Of a DNA stretch of 64,000 bases, positions 54,474 to 64,000 are shown piece by piece. Location: the NCBI RefSeq assembly GCF_000151315.2, contig NW_011887300.1, positions 198,614 to 262,613 of the forward strand, in the 5' to 3' direction. A model generated the notes under the pieces. The model made no database searches. It saw nothing but the letters and a program-made list of their open reading frames with translations, and had not been told where the DNA came from. The position numbers and the translations under genes are program-made. This DNA is from Capsaspora owczarzaki ATCC 30864. Lineage: Eukaryota > Opisthokonta > Filasterea. Each line of letters opens with the position of its first letter. The first letter of the stretch is position 1.

Positions 54474-56860
54474 ATGAGCGACGCTGCCCCCGTTGAAGAC
54501 GCTGCCGGCCCCTCGAAGAAGGCGCTGAAGAAGCAGCAGAAGGAAGCCGAGAAGGCCTCCCGCAAGGCCGATGCTGCCCAGAAGCAGGTGCGGCACTACT
54601 CTCCCAATGGACTCTCAATGGACTCTCAATAGGCGCACATGCGTTTTTTTGATTTTGTCTGTGTCGTCCATTGCTCTCGTTCGTGTGCTTTCCTCCCCGC
54701 CCATACTTGTCCGTCTGCGTTGTTTGTGAGAACTGTTCGCTCGAGTCGCAGCAGTTCTCCAACATTGACGACTGGACTGTTCCATTCGCCTCTGCTTTTC
54801 ATCCTTCAATGATTGAGAACGAGTTTTTTTTTTTTTTTTTCGGATCTCTGCTTTTTTTTTTTTTGTCTTCCTTCTTCTTGCTTTTTGCTTTGTGACACTC
54901 ACTTTTTTTGTCATGCCAATTTCACGATGAATGTCAAAAATCACAATTGACAACATAACAAACGCGATGATCGATTGGAACAAAAAACGCCAGGCGGACG
55001 AAGCCAAGAACGAAGTTGTACGTTTGTGCACTTTTAGCACTTTGTATGTGTGTGCCCAGCATTGGCTCACTCCATTCCATCCATCCACCATCACATCAAC
55101 CCAAAACTACAACACACACACGCACAAACAGGACGTCTCGGCCGGCTTGTACGGCGTCGAGCCGATCAACCAGTCGCAGACCAAGACCAACCGCGTGTGG
55201 ACGCGCATTGACGAGCTGTCGGCTGCCAAGCACACTGGCAAGACTGTGCTGCTGCGTGCTCGCGTGCACAACACGCGCGGCACTGGCAAGCAGGCATTCT
55301 TGGTGCTGCGACAGCGCTTTGTCACACTGCAGGGCGTCATTTTCGTCGGCCCCGCCGTCTCCAAGCAGATGGTCAAGTTTGTCGCCTCGCTCTCCAAGGA
55401 GTCGTTCGTCGACGTCGAGGGCACCATTGTCGGCGTCCCGACGCCCATCGAGAGCTGCACACTTCACGACATTGAGCTGCACGTCACCAAGATCTTCACC
55501 GTCTCGTCCGCCATGCCGCGCCTGCCCTTCTCGCTCGACGACGCCACCAACGTTGAGCCGCTGGAAGGCGTCGAGACGACCAACAGCAACAGCGAGCCCG
55601 AGGACAACCTCATCCGCGTCGGCCTCGACACTCGTCTTGACAACCGCGTGATTGATCTTCGCACGACCACCAACCAGGCCATCTACCGTCTGCAGTCGGC
55701 CGTGTGCTTGCTCTTCCGCGAGTTCCTCACCTCGCAGAACTTTATCGAAATCCACTCGCCCAAGATCATTGGCACGGCCTCGGAGAGCGGTGCCAACGTT
55801 TTCGCCGTCACCTACTTTAAGCAGCAGGCCTACCTCGCCCAATCGCCCCAGTTCTACAAGCAGATGGCAATGTGCGCCGACTTTGAGCGTGTCTTTGAGA
55901 TTGCGCCCGTCTTCCGTGCCGAGGACTCCAACACGCACCGTCACTTGACCGAGTTTGTCGGTCTCGATCTCGAGATGGCCTTCTACGAGCACTACCACGA
56001 GGTTCTCGACATGCTCGATAAGCTGTTTGTCTTTATCTTCAAGGGCCTGCGTGACCGCTACGCCAACGAGATCAAGGCTGTCCAACGACAGTTCCCTGTG
56101 CCCGAGTTCAAGTTCCTCGAGCCCTCGCTGCGCATCACCTTCAAGGAGGGTGTTGCCATGCTGCGCGAAGCCGGCATTGAGATGGACGACTATGATGATT
56201 TGAGGTAACGAGAGCTGCCATGTTTTTGTTTTTTGGAATTGAGGTGGAGGTTGTCCTGACTTTCCCTTCCATTCCCAACCCCTCTCTCCCTCTCACCCAC
56301 ACCCTCTCCCTCTCGCATCACCACAGCACTGCCAACGAAAAGCTGCTCGGCAAGCTCATCAAGGCCAAGTATGACACTGATTTTTACATGCTCGACAAGT
56401 TCCCCACTGCCGTTCGACCCTTCTACACCATGCCCGACCCCAGCGACCCCAACTACTCTAACTCGTACGATCTTTTCATGCGCGGCGAGGAGATTCTGTC
56501 GGGCGCCCAGCGTGTGCACGACCCCGTGCTGCTCGAGGAGCGTGCCAAGGAGAAGCACATTGAGATTTCGTCAATCCAACCGTACGTCGATGCCTTCAAG
56601 TATGGCGCCCCTCCGCACGGTGGTGGTGGCATTGGTACGTTATTTTTGTGCAATGGCTCTGGCTGATTGGATGTGTGTGTGTGTGTTTTTTTTTTTTCCC
56701 CACACCATGTTGTTTCCCTTCTCCACTTCTTCCTCACCTTTTCTTGCTTTGCCTTGCCCTTCTCACAGGTCTCGAGCGTGTGCTTATGCTCTACCTCGGC
56801 CTCGGAAACATTCGTCGCACGTCCATGTTCCCTCGCGACCCCAAGCGTGTTGCGCCCTAA
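54474..56860 (+). CDS. DARS1: Cytosolic aspartyl-tRNA synthetase
   Basis: Five exons (54474-54587, 54994-55017, 55132-56204, 56327-56634, 56769-56860) in consistent phase encode 536 residues. A Lys/Ala-rich N-terminal helix ([20 protein letters not shown]) is typical of eukaryotic AspRS and binds tRNA. The OB-fold anticodon domain ([20 protein letters not shown]) is followed by class II motif 1, motif 2 ([15 protein letters not shown]) and motif 3 ([14 protein letters not shown]). Asp-specific residues ([33 protein letters not shown]) match human DARS1 throughout. The end [11 protein letters not shown] is the conserved C-terminus. Exon 2 is only 24 bases and was placed by phase; it is the least certain part. 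Confidence 0.95.
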
Positions 56861-57221
56861 AGATTTGGTTGTTGTCCATTCCACAACTTTTTGTTTTGCT
56901 CGTGCGAGACTATCATGTTGCTTCAAATACAGTGTTTCAATCAAGTTTTATTAAGATTTTGTTTGATTTGGTGGTTCTTCTTGCATTACGGGATATCGCA
57001 TAATTTCCAGTCGCCGAAATCTGCCACCAGTACCACACGTTCAATTTCTCAATTCAAACAGTCGTCTGTTCCTGTTAAACGGTCGCATCCTCTTTCGGGA
57101 GAGAGGTCATTCTCTCCCTTGTGCAAGTCTCAAAATTTGCAAAACGAATCACAACCAACTTGCGGTTGTCTCAGCTCCCCGCGCCAAAACTTGAAAAAAA
57201 AAATATCTCAACCTCGCCAAA
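56861..57221. other. Intergenic, 5' flank of the zinc-finger gene
   Basis: This 361-base spacer lies between two plus-strand genes. It is T-rich after the synthetase stop. A9 precedes the zinc-finger start codon by about 20 bases. Nothing else is recognisable. Confidence 0.5.
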
Positions 57222-59027
57222 ATGTCCAACTCGACCCCCGAAACTGCTACACAATGCAGGACTTATGAATTTGTGGCCTTCGAGCGTCCGAAATATCCGA
57301 GCCAGAGCAGCCGACCGTGGTCGGACGGGTCGCAAACAAACCCCACTGCTGCGAGAGTGTTTCCTCAAGTTCATTACCCTCGTTTTGAAGACCAACACGC
57401 AGCGACGAGCTCTTCGCATGACGGTTTGCATCAGCAACAAATGAACTGGGTGCTAGTCCCATCGATGCGGCAAAACTCAGTCTCAACGCCGTACTTGTCC
57501 GCCGAGGCGTCGCAGCCGTCGCAGCCGTCGCAGTTGTCTCAGCCAATGCCTATGGTTGGTTGCTCTCCTCATCCGCCTGCTGGGCTCGTGTACTACCCGC
57601 ACCCGATGGCGTACCACGAGTATGCACAGTACTACATGCGCATGCAGCCGTGCTACATGGCGATGCCCCACGGTGGGGTACCAGCTGCTGCTCCCGAAGG
57701 AGATGCGCGCGCGCATCAACAAGACCCGAGTATTTTGGCGACGGCAGCAACCGATGCCCAATCAGCTCCCGGAAACAACCAGCCACCGCGCAGCATTGTT
57801 GGCACCAATGGAGCATCTTCCATGTTGACGTCGTTCGGCTCAAAGCTGCCCCCGATGGGAGAGCGATTCGCTTCGACCACAATTCAGCCTCCTCAAGCCC
57901 GGTTGGCAGCCAGCAGCCACGTCCATGATCAAGAAAACAAGCCGGCATTCACGCGCTCTGCTGTTGCTGGAAACGAACGTACGTTGCGCCGGAATTTCGA
58001 ATGTAGCTCGAGCAATGGCATCACTCCTGTTTCAAAGCCACTCACTCAAGTCGAGGCTGGAAAGCGCATTGTCGTCCGCGCTCATCGCACGACGGTGCAC
58101 CACGTCCCAGCTCCGCCGCCGCGGGATGTAGAGCCAGTGTCAGGACCAGATTCAAAGGCAGCCCTCGATCCGCCAGTCGAAGAGGGTCTCGAAGCTCCCC
58201 TCCAGCATGAATGGACAGACTCTGATCAAGCAACGAAAATTGCGAGATCTGGACAGGTCGAGCCGACGGAACAGACAGAACAGACGGAACAGGCCCAGCC
58301 ACCAGTGCAGACCGAGCGGCAAATCACGCGAGCGGATGGTGCGGCTGTCGACTTTGATCTTGCTCGAATCACCGCCTCCTACATTACGCAGCACGACGGC
58401 AAGTGCCCATTTTGTGACATTGTCGTGTTGAGTACTCGGGGGCTGCGGCGCCACGTTAGCACCATGCATTGCATTGAAAGCAAGCCATACGCGTGCGCTG
58501 ATTGCGCCGGGGTTTTCCGTAGTTCGTCGGCCCTTAAAACTCACAACAATGCCGTCCATGTTACAAAGCGCTTCAAGTGCCCGTCGTGCACCTACGTGTC
58601 CAACAAGCGCAGCAATTTGACCACACACATTGCCGCCATTCATACCTTGGTGCGCCACCACTGTCAGCAGTGCGACAAGTGCTTCTCGTTCCCTGGGGAT
58701 CTGTCGCAGCACGTCAAACGGACGCACAACCAGATCGGCTACTCGTGTACCCTATGCGCACGGCTGTACAAGACGCCGTCTGATCTGGCCAAGCATGTCG
58801 ACCGCGTCCACCATCGAGTCATTCATCGGTGCACGTACTGCAGCCTGGTGTGCGTGACGCAGATTCAGCTCCACCAGCACCATTACGACGCGCACAACCT
58901 CACGCGCCACCACTGCCAGTACTGCATGGCAAGCTACCAAGAGCGCACTGGCCTCGAGCGGCACATGCGTTCAGCCCACACGAGCGAGATCAGCAACGAC
59001 GAGAGCGTCGAACGAAACGCCTCCTGA
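57222..59027 (+). CDS. C2H2 zinc-finger protein with seven tandem fingers
   Basis: A single-exon gene of 601 residues. The first 390 are low complexity: Gln/Ser/Pro-rich with a Met/Tyr-rich patch (YYPHPMAYHEYAQYYMRMQP) and an EQTEQTEQ repeat. Seven C2H2 fingers lie at about residues 395-586, each with C-x2-C-x12-H-x4-H spacing (for example CPSCTYVSNKRSNLTTHIAA then IH, and CQQCDKCFSFPGDLSQHVKR then TH). The linkers are short and not of the TGEKP type. It is presumably a sequence-specific DNA-binding factor, but RNA binding is possible. No orthologue is recognised. The two finger cysteine pairs and histidines are intact in all seven. Confidence 0.85.
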   Translation: MSNSTPETATQCRTYEFVAFERPKYPSQSSRPWSDGSQTNPTAARVFPQVHYPRFEDQHAATSSSHDGLHQQQMNWVLVPSMRQNSVSTPYLSAEASQPSQPSQLSQPMPMVGCSPHPPAGLVYYPHPMAYHEYAQYYMRMQPCYMAMPHGGVPAAAPEGDARAHQQDPSILATAATDAQSAPGNNQPPRSIVGTNGASSMLTSFGSKLPPMGERFASTTIQPPQARLAASSHVHDQENKPAFTRSAVAGNERTLRRNFECSSSNGITPVSKPLTQVEAGKRIVVRAHRTTVHHVPAPPPRDVEPVSGPDSKAALDPPVEEGLEAPLQHEWTDSDQATKIARSGQVEPTEQTEQTEQAQPPVQTERQITRADGAAVDFDLARITASYITQHDGKCPFCDIVVLSTRGLRRHVSTMHCIESKPYACADCAGVFRSSSALKTHNNAVHVTKRFKCPSCTYVSNKRSNLTTHIAAIHTLVRHHCQQCDKCFSFPGDLSQHVKRTHNQIGYSCTLCARLYKTPSDLAKHVDRVHHRVIHRCTYCSLVCVTQIQLHQHHYDAHNLTRHHCQYCMASYQERTGLERHMRSAHTSEISNDESVERNAS

Positions 59028-59459
59028 GCCGCCAAAGTCTGACAGCGACTCCTTGGAAGACAGTGATCTTCCAACAAAGAGAGAATAGAATGTGAATGAA
59101 CAGGTAAAGCTGGGCGGAGACTGTCGAAAGACGCAGTTGTAGAGTCTGGAAGGAAAAAAAACAAAAACAAAAGAAAAAAGAAAAAAAACGAGAGGAAAAA
59201 AACAAAAAGTGAATGAGCTGCTCCCAAATGAACTTGTTTCAATAATAACACGAGTCGTATTGCAAGAAATATCCATACAATTGTTGTTGAACAAAGTGGA
59301 GGACAAATGAAACACGCAGATACACAAAAACCAAGTATGGAAGAGACAGAGAGAGTAAGAGCCGTAAAAGGCAAAAGCCAACCGCGAACCAAACATATTC
59401 AACCTTGAGCATGACAGCCGTGATCACTGTCTATGACAGAGCGGGGACGGGTGCAGATC
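59028..59459. other. Convergent 3' flanks of zinc-finger and HGS genes
   Basis: This 432-base spacer has an A-rich tract (59150-59210, AAAAACAAAAAGAAAAAA type), which on the minus strand is T-rich. Long T/F/C-rich open frames on the minus strand come from this composition. No gene is supported. Confidence 0.5.
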
Positions 59460-62400
59460 TCAGTCGAATGAAATGAGCTCCTGGGTGTCGGGAGCTCGCG
59501 GAGGAGCCGCAAACTGCTGAGGAGGAGCGCCATAGCCTTGTTGTTGCTGGTGGACAGGGCTGCCATAGTTTGCAAACTGCTGGTGTTGCTGCGGCGGGTA
59601 GCCAGCGCCAAACTGCTGACCAGTGGGAGCAGGGCGGGGGCTGCCCTGAGCTGGCATCTGCTGTTGTTGCGGCTGCTGCTGTTGCGGAGCAGCTTTAAAC
59701 TGGCCGTTCTGCGCAAACTGCATTGGGGGTTGCTGCTGCTGTGGCTGCTGCTGTGGCTGGAAAGACTGCTGCTGCGGGGGCTGCTGCTGTTGCTGAGGAT
59801 GTTGCTGGGGCTGGGCCTGGGGCTGTTGCTGTTGCGGCTGGGGGACGGCTGCATACGGAAACTGGCTAGCACCAGCGCCACCGTGCTGCGGAAGCAACGG
59901 CTGCGGAAGAGGGCCGGAAGGGCCCGCCACATACACGCCAGTCGTCTGCGACGGGAGCGAGGCAGGGATCTGTAGCTGTGGCTGCATGGAATGTTGTTGT
60001 TGTTGTTGAGGCGGCTGCTGTTGCTGCGGCTGCTGCTGCTGGTGCTGCTGCTGGGGCGGAGCGTGTTGGAACGGAATGCCGTTCTGCGGAGGATAGCCAC
60101 CCTGCGAGGGCGCAAATCCCATGGACGGGTGCGGCTGAGGCGCAACAAAAGCACCAGGGGCTGCTGCCATCATGCCGACACCTTGCTGCGGGACTTGCTG
60201 CTGGTGGTGGCCATGCTGCTGCTGCCAGGCAAGCTGCTGGTTTTGTTGCTGAACAAGGTAAGCTTGGTGCAGCATTTGCTGGTGATGCTGCTTCTCTTGC
60301 TCTTGCTGCTGCAACAGACGAAGCTTTTGCTCGAGCTGCATGCGCAGCAGCATCTCCTGCTCTTCCTGCTGCTGCTTGAGCTTGACCTGGTGCTGGCGAC
60401 GGATTTCATCAAGTGTCTTCTTGGCTTCTTGCACCTTGTCCAGGTCTTGTTCCACCGCGGTGAACTCGCGACGGAGCTCTTCGTTCTCTTCGATGCGCTT
60501 CATCAGGCGCGGGTGCATCACGCTCAGCGTCTGGAAGAGGGACTTGACCGACGCGTCCTGGTTGAGCGGCACGCCCTTCATGGCAGCTTGCTGGAGCTTC
60601 TCTTCAAAGAGCGTCAGGCTGGCCTTCATGGTTTCCAAAATCTCACGGTTGCCAGCATCGTATGCGCCCGCGTTGTTGGCGGCTGTGGGGACGGTTTCGG
60701 TGGACGGAACATGGGTCACGGCAGGGGACGCGGATGCCTGCACTGCGGGCGTAGACTGGGGGACGACAGGAACAGCCGACGACGACGACGACGCCGAGGC
60801 CGTCGACGAAGAGCTGGACAGGACGGCGGACGGTGCGGGGGCTGGAGGCTTGCTGGCGCTGGCGCTGGGCGCTGGAGGCGTTGCGGTCGCCAGAGAGGCA
60901 TTGCGTTGCTCCCACTGGGGGCGGTTGAGGTAGCGCTGCATGACAGGATCGACATCGTCCAAGCTGCCAGACGAGTACGACGAGCTCTGGTACCCAGATG
61001 CGGGCGGGGCGCTCGATGTGACTGGCGCAGATGGATAGACACTGGAGGGATACGCGCGAGGCGGCGATGAGCTTTGGTAGTTGCTGCGCGAGGACGCTGA
61101 TGTACCACGGGTGCTCTGCTCGACAAGCGACAGGGCAACCGCTTGTGCAAACTCCTCCTCTTCCTGCTCCAATCGACGGCGCTCGTCCTCTGCCGAAGGC
61201 CCTCGCGATGCGGTCGTGGCGGTAGCAACGTCACCGCCAGTGCCCGAACGGCCACGCGTGGTGGTCGTCATGGACGCGGTCGCGGGTGGCGGAGCAAGGG
61301 TCGGATTGAGCTCGGCAAAGCAGCGATCGCACACGCGCTCGGCCTTTTCAATGCCAAACTTGAGAATGGGCGAGACCTTGGACGAGCACGAGCCGCAAAA
61401 CGCATTGCCACAGCAGCGACAGTGGTGTCGGCGATTGAACGCCGTGTACGACGTCCGGCAGGCCGAGCAGTCTTGCGCGTCAACCCAGTCAGGCTCTCGC
61501 TCCTTGTGAATCAACATGGCCGCATCCGCCACAGCACCGCTGGTGGTGGGGAAGATCACCATGCCTTCGTTCTTCAGCGTCTGCCAAGTGGAGCAAACGA
61601 TCGCGTACTGCGGCACGTCCTTGAAGCCGATCGCCCATAGTTGGAGAAGCTCTGCTCCGCGAGCGCGCACTTCGGCGTATCGCTCGTCCTGAAGCAGGGG
61701 TTAAGAAGCAAGATGATGAGGATGGTTAGAAATGCAACGTTTTTTGTTTTGTTGGAGGTTCAAACAGCATTGCGTTTGCCTTTCGCCCTACCTTGAGCCA
61801 GCCCTGATAGAACAGCATGAACGTCTTGCTCGCCAACTGGTCTTGGAAGCGGGTGTTGCAATTCTTGACCATCGTGTCCAAAACCTGCGATTTTATGTGG
61901 TGAGTACAAACTGTCAAAGCCTCCAATCACTCACTCGCTCAAAATGGTCCACCAAGAGGGAAGGGGGGGGTGTTTTTGAAGAACTCACGTTCAGCGTGTA
62001 CATGCGTGTATTGGCCAGCTGGTGTGTCAGGCGACGTTGGAAGCTCTTGATGGCGACCTTGGGACTGCACAAGCAGACGTCCAAAAAGTGAGTGAAACAG
62101 ACAACACGCACCAAACGCACCAACGACCAACGCTCTCCAAGCCACGATGATGAGGCCATAGCACCTGGCTTTCGTTTTTTGAAACTGTCGACTCGGAACA
62201 CTCGGTAACGTTTTCGGTCACAGCTGGCGTCAACCAGCGCCGTATTCGAACGACAAGCGCGTCAGCACTTTTTTTTTTTTTTTTTTTTTTTTTTTGCTTT
62301 TTGGCTTTTTGGCTTTTTTAGTTGTGCGGCCAAACTCTTGAGACTTACGCGACTTCTTCTGAGCGCACTTGATCACAGAGCATCAACGCGATGCCCAGGT

Positions 62401-62907
62401 CGAACTCGGAGCGAGCGGCGTCCGTCGCTTGGTCTGCCACAACAGAAGAGCATCAAGGTGAGTAAGAATCCAAAAAAAAAAAAAAAAGAATAGAGAAGGG
62501 GAAGCAGCGAAACGATTGGGAAGGCTCGAAGTCACTCCGAGGACTTGATCAGCGAAATCATGATATCAAACGCATCATCGTGACGGCTGATACAAGATTT
62601 GCGGACGGTGGGGGCAGCGAGCCAATGTTCAAACAGCACAGCCAAAGAAAAAAAAAGAAAAAAAAAAGCTTAAATGTTCGACAGTGTTCGTTCGATTCAG
62701 CGTCAGAGGCGCGTGTTCCATTCAGCAAGGATGAAGCAGAGAGCAGTTGATGCATGTCGCTTGGAGCGTTGCGACGGACGAGGGTTTGGTCGTGTTGAGC
62801 GGAGGAAAAAAGAAGCTCAATGAAAAAGAAGAATCGGGGAAAAACGAAAAAAAAAAGAAAAAAAAAAAGGTCAGGTTTTTACCTAAAAGTCTGTCAAAGT
62901 TGCCCAT
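59460..62907 (-). CDS. HGS: HGS/Hrs, ESCRT-0 subunit
   Basis: Five exons (62907-62883, 62433-62349, 62064-61989, 61884-61792, 61688-59460) in consistent phase encode 835 residues. A VHS domain (MGNFDRLL, DQATDAARSEFDLGIALM, RMYTLNVLDTMVKNCNTRF, FMLFYQGWLK) precedes a FYVE zinc finger at about residues 160-222 with WVDAQDC, RRHHCRCCG and RVCDRC, which binds PI3P on endosomes. A ubiquitin-interacting motif follows (EEEEFAQAVALSLVEQS). A helical core (LFQTLSVMHPRLMKRIEENE) mediates STAM pairing in known Hrs, and the tail is very rich in Gln and Pro. Hrs sorts ubiquitylated receptors, which fits a genome with receptor tyrosine kinases. The tail ends TQELISFD, a clathrin-box-like end. Confidence 0.93.
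62269..62295. repeat. T27 homopolymer in an HGS intron
   Basis: Twenty-seven thymines on the plus strand (A27 in the sense strand of HGS), in the intron between exons 2 and 3, followed by three TTTTTGGC units. Confidence 0.9.
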
Positions 62908-63116
62908 TTGTATGAACAGAAAGAACAAAGAGTGAGGATGGACATCTTTTGGATTTGTCAGACAACAGGATAATAAGCAGGACACAACAACAAACAATAA
63001 CAAACAACAAACAACAAACAACAGATCAAACCGACAAACTGAAACCACAAAAAGAAGCAAAACAAAAAAAAAAACCGAACGATCGTTTTCTACGACCTGT
63101 GCTCCTCTTAGTCTTG

Positions 63117-64000
63117 TTAGAGGGCCTTGACATAGGCAGCAACAACCTGGCCGGAACGGCCGTTGAGCTCCCCTTGCCACCAGTCGGGATTGTCAGAGTG
63201 CGTGATGAGAATAATGTCGTCCACGTTGAACGACAACTCTTCGTCGTCATCGGCCTCGTTGTCGTAGAGAGCAATGGCCTCGAATGTGCCCGGGGGCAGC
63301 TTGGACCTTCGGAGATCTGGGATGGATTCGGTGGAGGGAAGGGCGATGGAGGCACGAATAAGTCCGGCGGCTTGGAGGGCGGAAATGTCGACAGGGGCCG
63401 AGTCGGTGGGAGGCACGGGCGGCTGCTTTTGTGGCACACGAGGCATCGAAGGCACGTTTGCGGGAGTCATGGGCGAGGTCTGGGTGCTGGGGGCAGCTGG
63501 TGGGGGCGGCAGCTTCCGGAATGCATTGATCGAGGGCGAGGCTGGGGCGGTGACGCCGGGTGGCAACGGCGCAGCCTTGCGCGGGGTTGGTATTGGTGCG
63601 GCAGCGGCGGCGGCGGCGGCGGCCGCGGCGGTTTGGCCGATAGGCAACGCAACCTCATAGTTGGAGTCGTCTTCGGCGACAATCTCAAAGTAGTCCTCTG
63701 TCGGTGCCGGGGCTGGCTTGCGCTCGGGAATAACGTCATAAGTCGGGGCTTCGACCAAGTTGTCAGATGACTCGGATCGGGAGGAGGTGGCACTGCGCGA
63801 AAAGTCTTGCATGGCCTGGCGCTGAGGGGGCAGCGGCGGGGGAGAGTCGACATCATCGTCGCTGCTCTGCTCTTCGACCGCCTCCTCGCCGCTCAGCAGT
63901 TCCGCGTCAAACGTCTCGTACACGTCGTCGGCGACGGCAGGTGCTTCGTTGGTTGCGGCAAGGAGATCATTTGTAGAGCCGCTCTTGCTGGCGGGCCCAG
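63117..64000 (-). CDS. C-terminal SH3 protein, N-terminus beyond window edge
   Basis: The frame is open from the right edge to a stop at 63117, giving about 293 visible residues. The visible part is acidic and Ser/Pro-rich with Tyr motifs (VYETFDAEL, TYDVIPERK, DYFEIV, NYEVALP), Pro-rich stretches (PPPLPPQR, PPLPPGV), a polyalanine run and a C-terminal SH3 domain (AIALYDNEADDDEELSFNVD, WWQGELNGRSGQVVAAYVKA). SH3 at the very end after Pro-rich and Tyr motifs resembles adaptor or ASAP-type ArfGAP tails, but the part that would decide is outside the window. Only the SH3 domain is firm. Confidence 0.75.
   Translation of the reverse strand, partial: GPASKSGSTNDLLAATNEAPAVADDVYETFDAELLSGEEAVEEQSSDDDVDSPPPLPPQRQAMQDFSRSATSSRSESSDNLVEAPTYDVIPERKPAPAPTEDYFEIVAEDDSNYEVALPIGQTAAAAAAAAAAAPIPTPRKAAPLPPGVTAPASPSINAFRKLPPPPAAPSTQTSPMTPANVPSMPRVPQKQPPVPPTDSAPVDISALQAAGLIRASIALPSTESIPDLRRSKLPPGTFEAIALYDNEADDDEELSFNVDDIILITHSDNPDWWQGELNGRSGQVVAAYVKAL

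Noticed and set aside
55096-56085. Minus-strand 329-codon frame
   Set aside because: Antisense to the aspartyl-tRNA synthetase core, produced by codon bias.
59538-61070. Long plus-strand Leu-rich frames
   Set aside because: They are antisense to the Gln-rich tail of HGS; Gln codons read backwards give Leu. HGS has clear domains.

Overview
The window is nuclear DNA of a unicellular eukaryote. Genes are tightly packed on both strands. Most have short introns (about 35 to 150 bases, a few to 400) with GT-AG borders that can be placed by reading frame. Gene content points to a unicellular holozoan: a receptor tyrosine kinase with extracellular leucine-rich repeats, a TALE homeobox gene, a GAS7-type SH3-WW-F-BAR protein, an Hrs/HGS ESCRT-0 protein, TMF1 and HAUS8. 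Alanine-, serine- and glutamine-rich linkers and long A/T runs are common. My best guess is a filasterean such as Capsaspora or a close relative. This is inferred from style and gene content, not from a match I could run.

Layout. 1-7.2 kb: an edge-truncated Pho80-type cyclin, a HAUS8/QWRF augmin subunit, an NSE2-type SUMO ligase and a small coiled-coil protein. 7.4-12.2 kb: a complete HAP2/GCS1 gamete fusogen gene head-to-head with a TALE homeobox gene across 156 bases. 12.4-15.5 kb: an LRR receptor tyrosine kinase whose LRRs are each one 72-base exon. 15.7-19.1 kb: a SAP-domain gene and a MEAK7-like TLDc gene. 20.1-22.8 kb: an LRR / pseudokinase / RING fusion whose LRRs are each one 84-base exon, interrupted by a 100-base assembly gap. 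22.9-27.8 kb: METTL5 and a GAS7-like gene.

28-43 kb is an accessory island between conserved housekeeping genes. It holds two related AT-hook/acidic orphan genes (28.3 and 41.7 kb), a Crinkler/RHS-type P-loop NTPase with a nuclease-like C-terminus, an RGG-rich NUDIX protein, an orphan helical protein, a 5'-truncated LINE, a solo LTR and a large intact cellular-type RNA-dependent RNA polymerase. A 94-base module is shared between 29.9 and 41.3 kb. This is the part most likely to hold something undescribed.

43.4-64 kb: UTP6 and TMF1 (divergent pair), a decayed tRNA-Gly-like sequence, a pogo-like DNA transposon with matched terminal inverted repeats, cytosolic aspartyl-tRNA synthetase, a seven-finger C2H2 protein, HGS, and an SH3 protein cut by the right edge.

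Exon coordinates were derived by hand from frame and splice consensus. They are phase-consistent where given, but not checked against transcripts.
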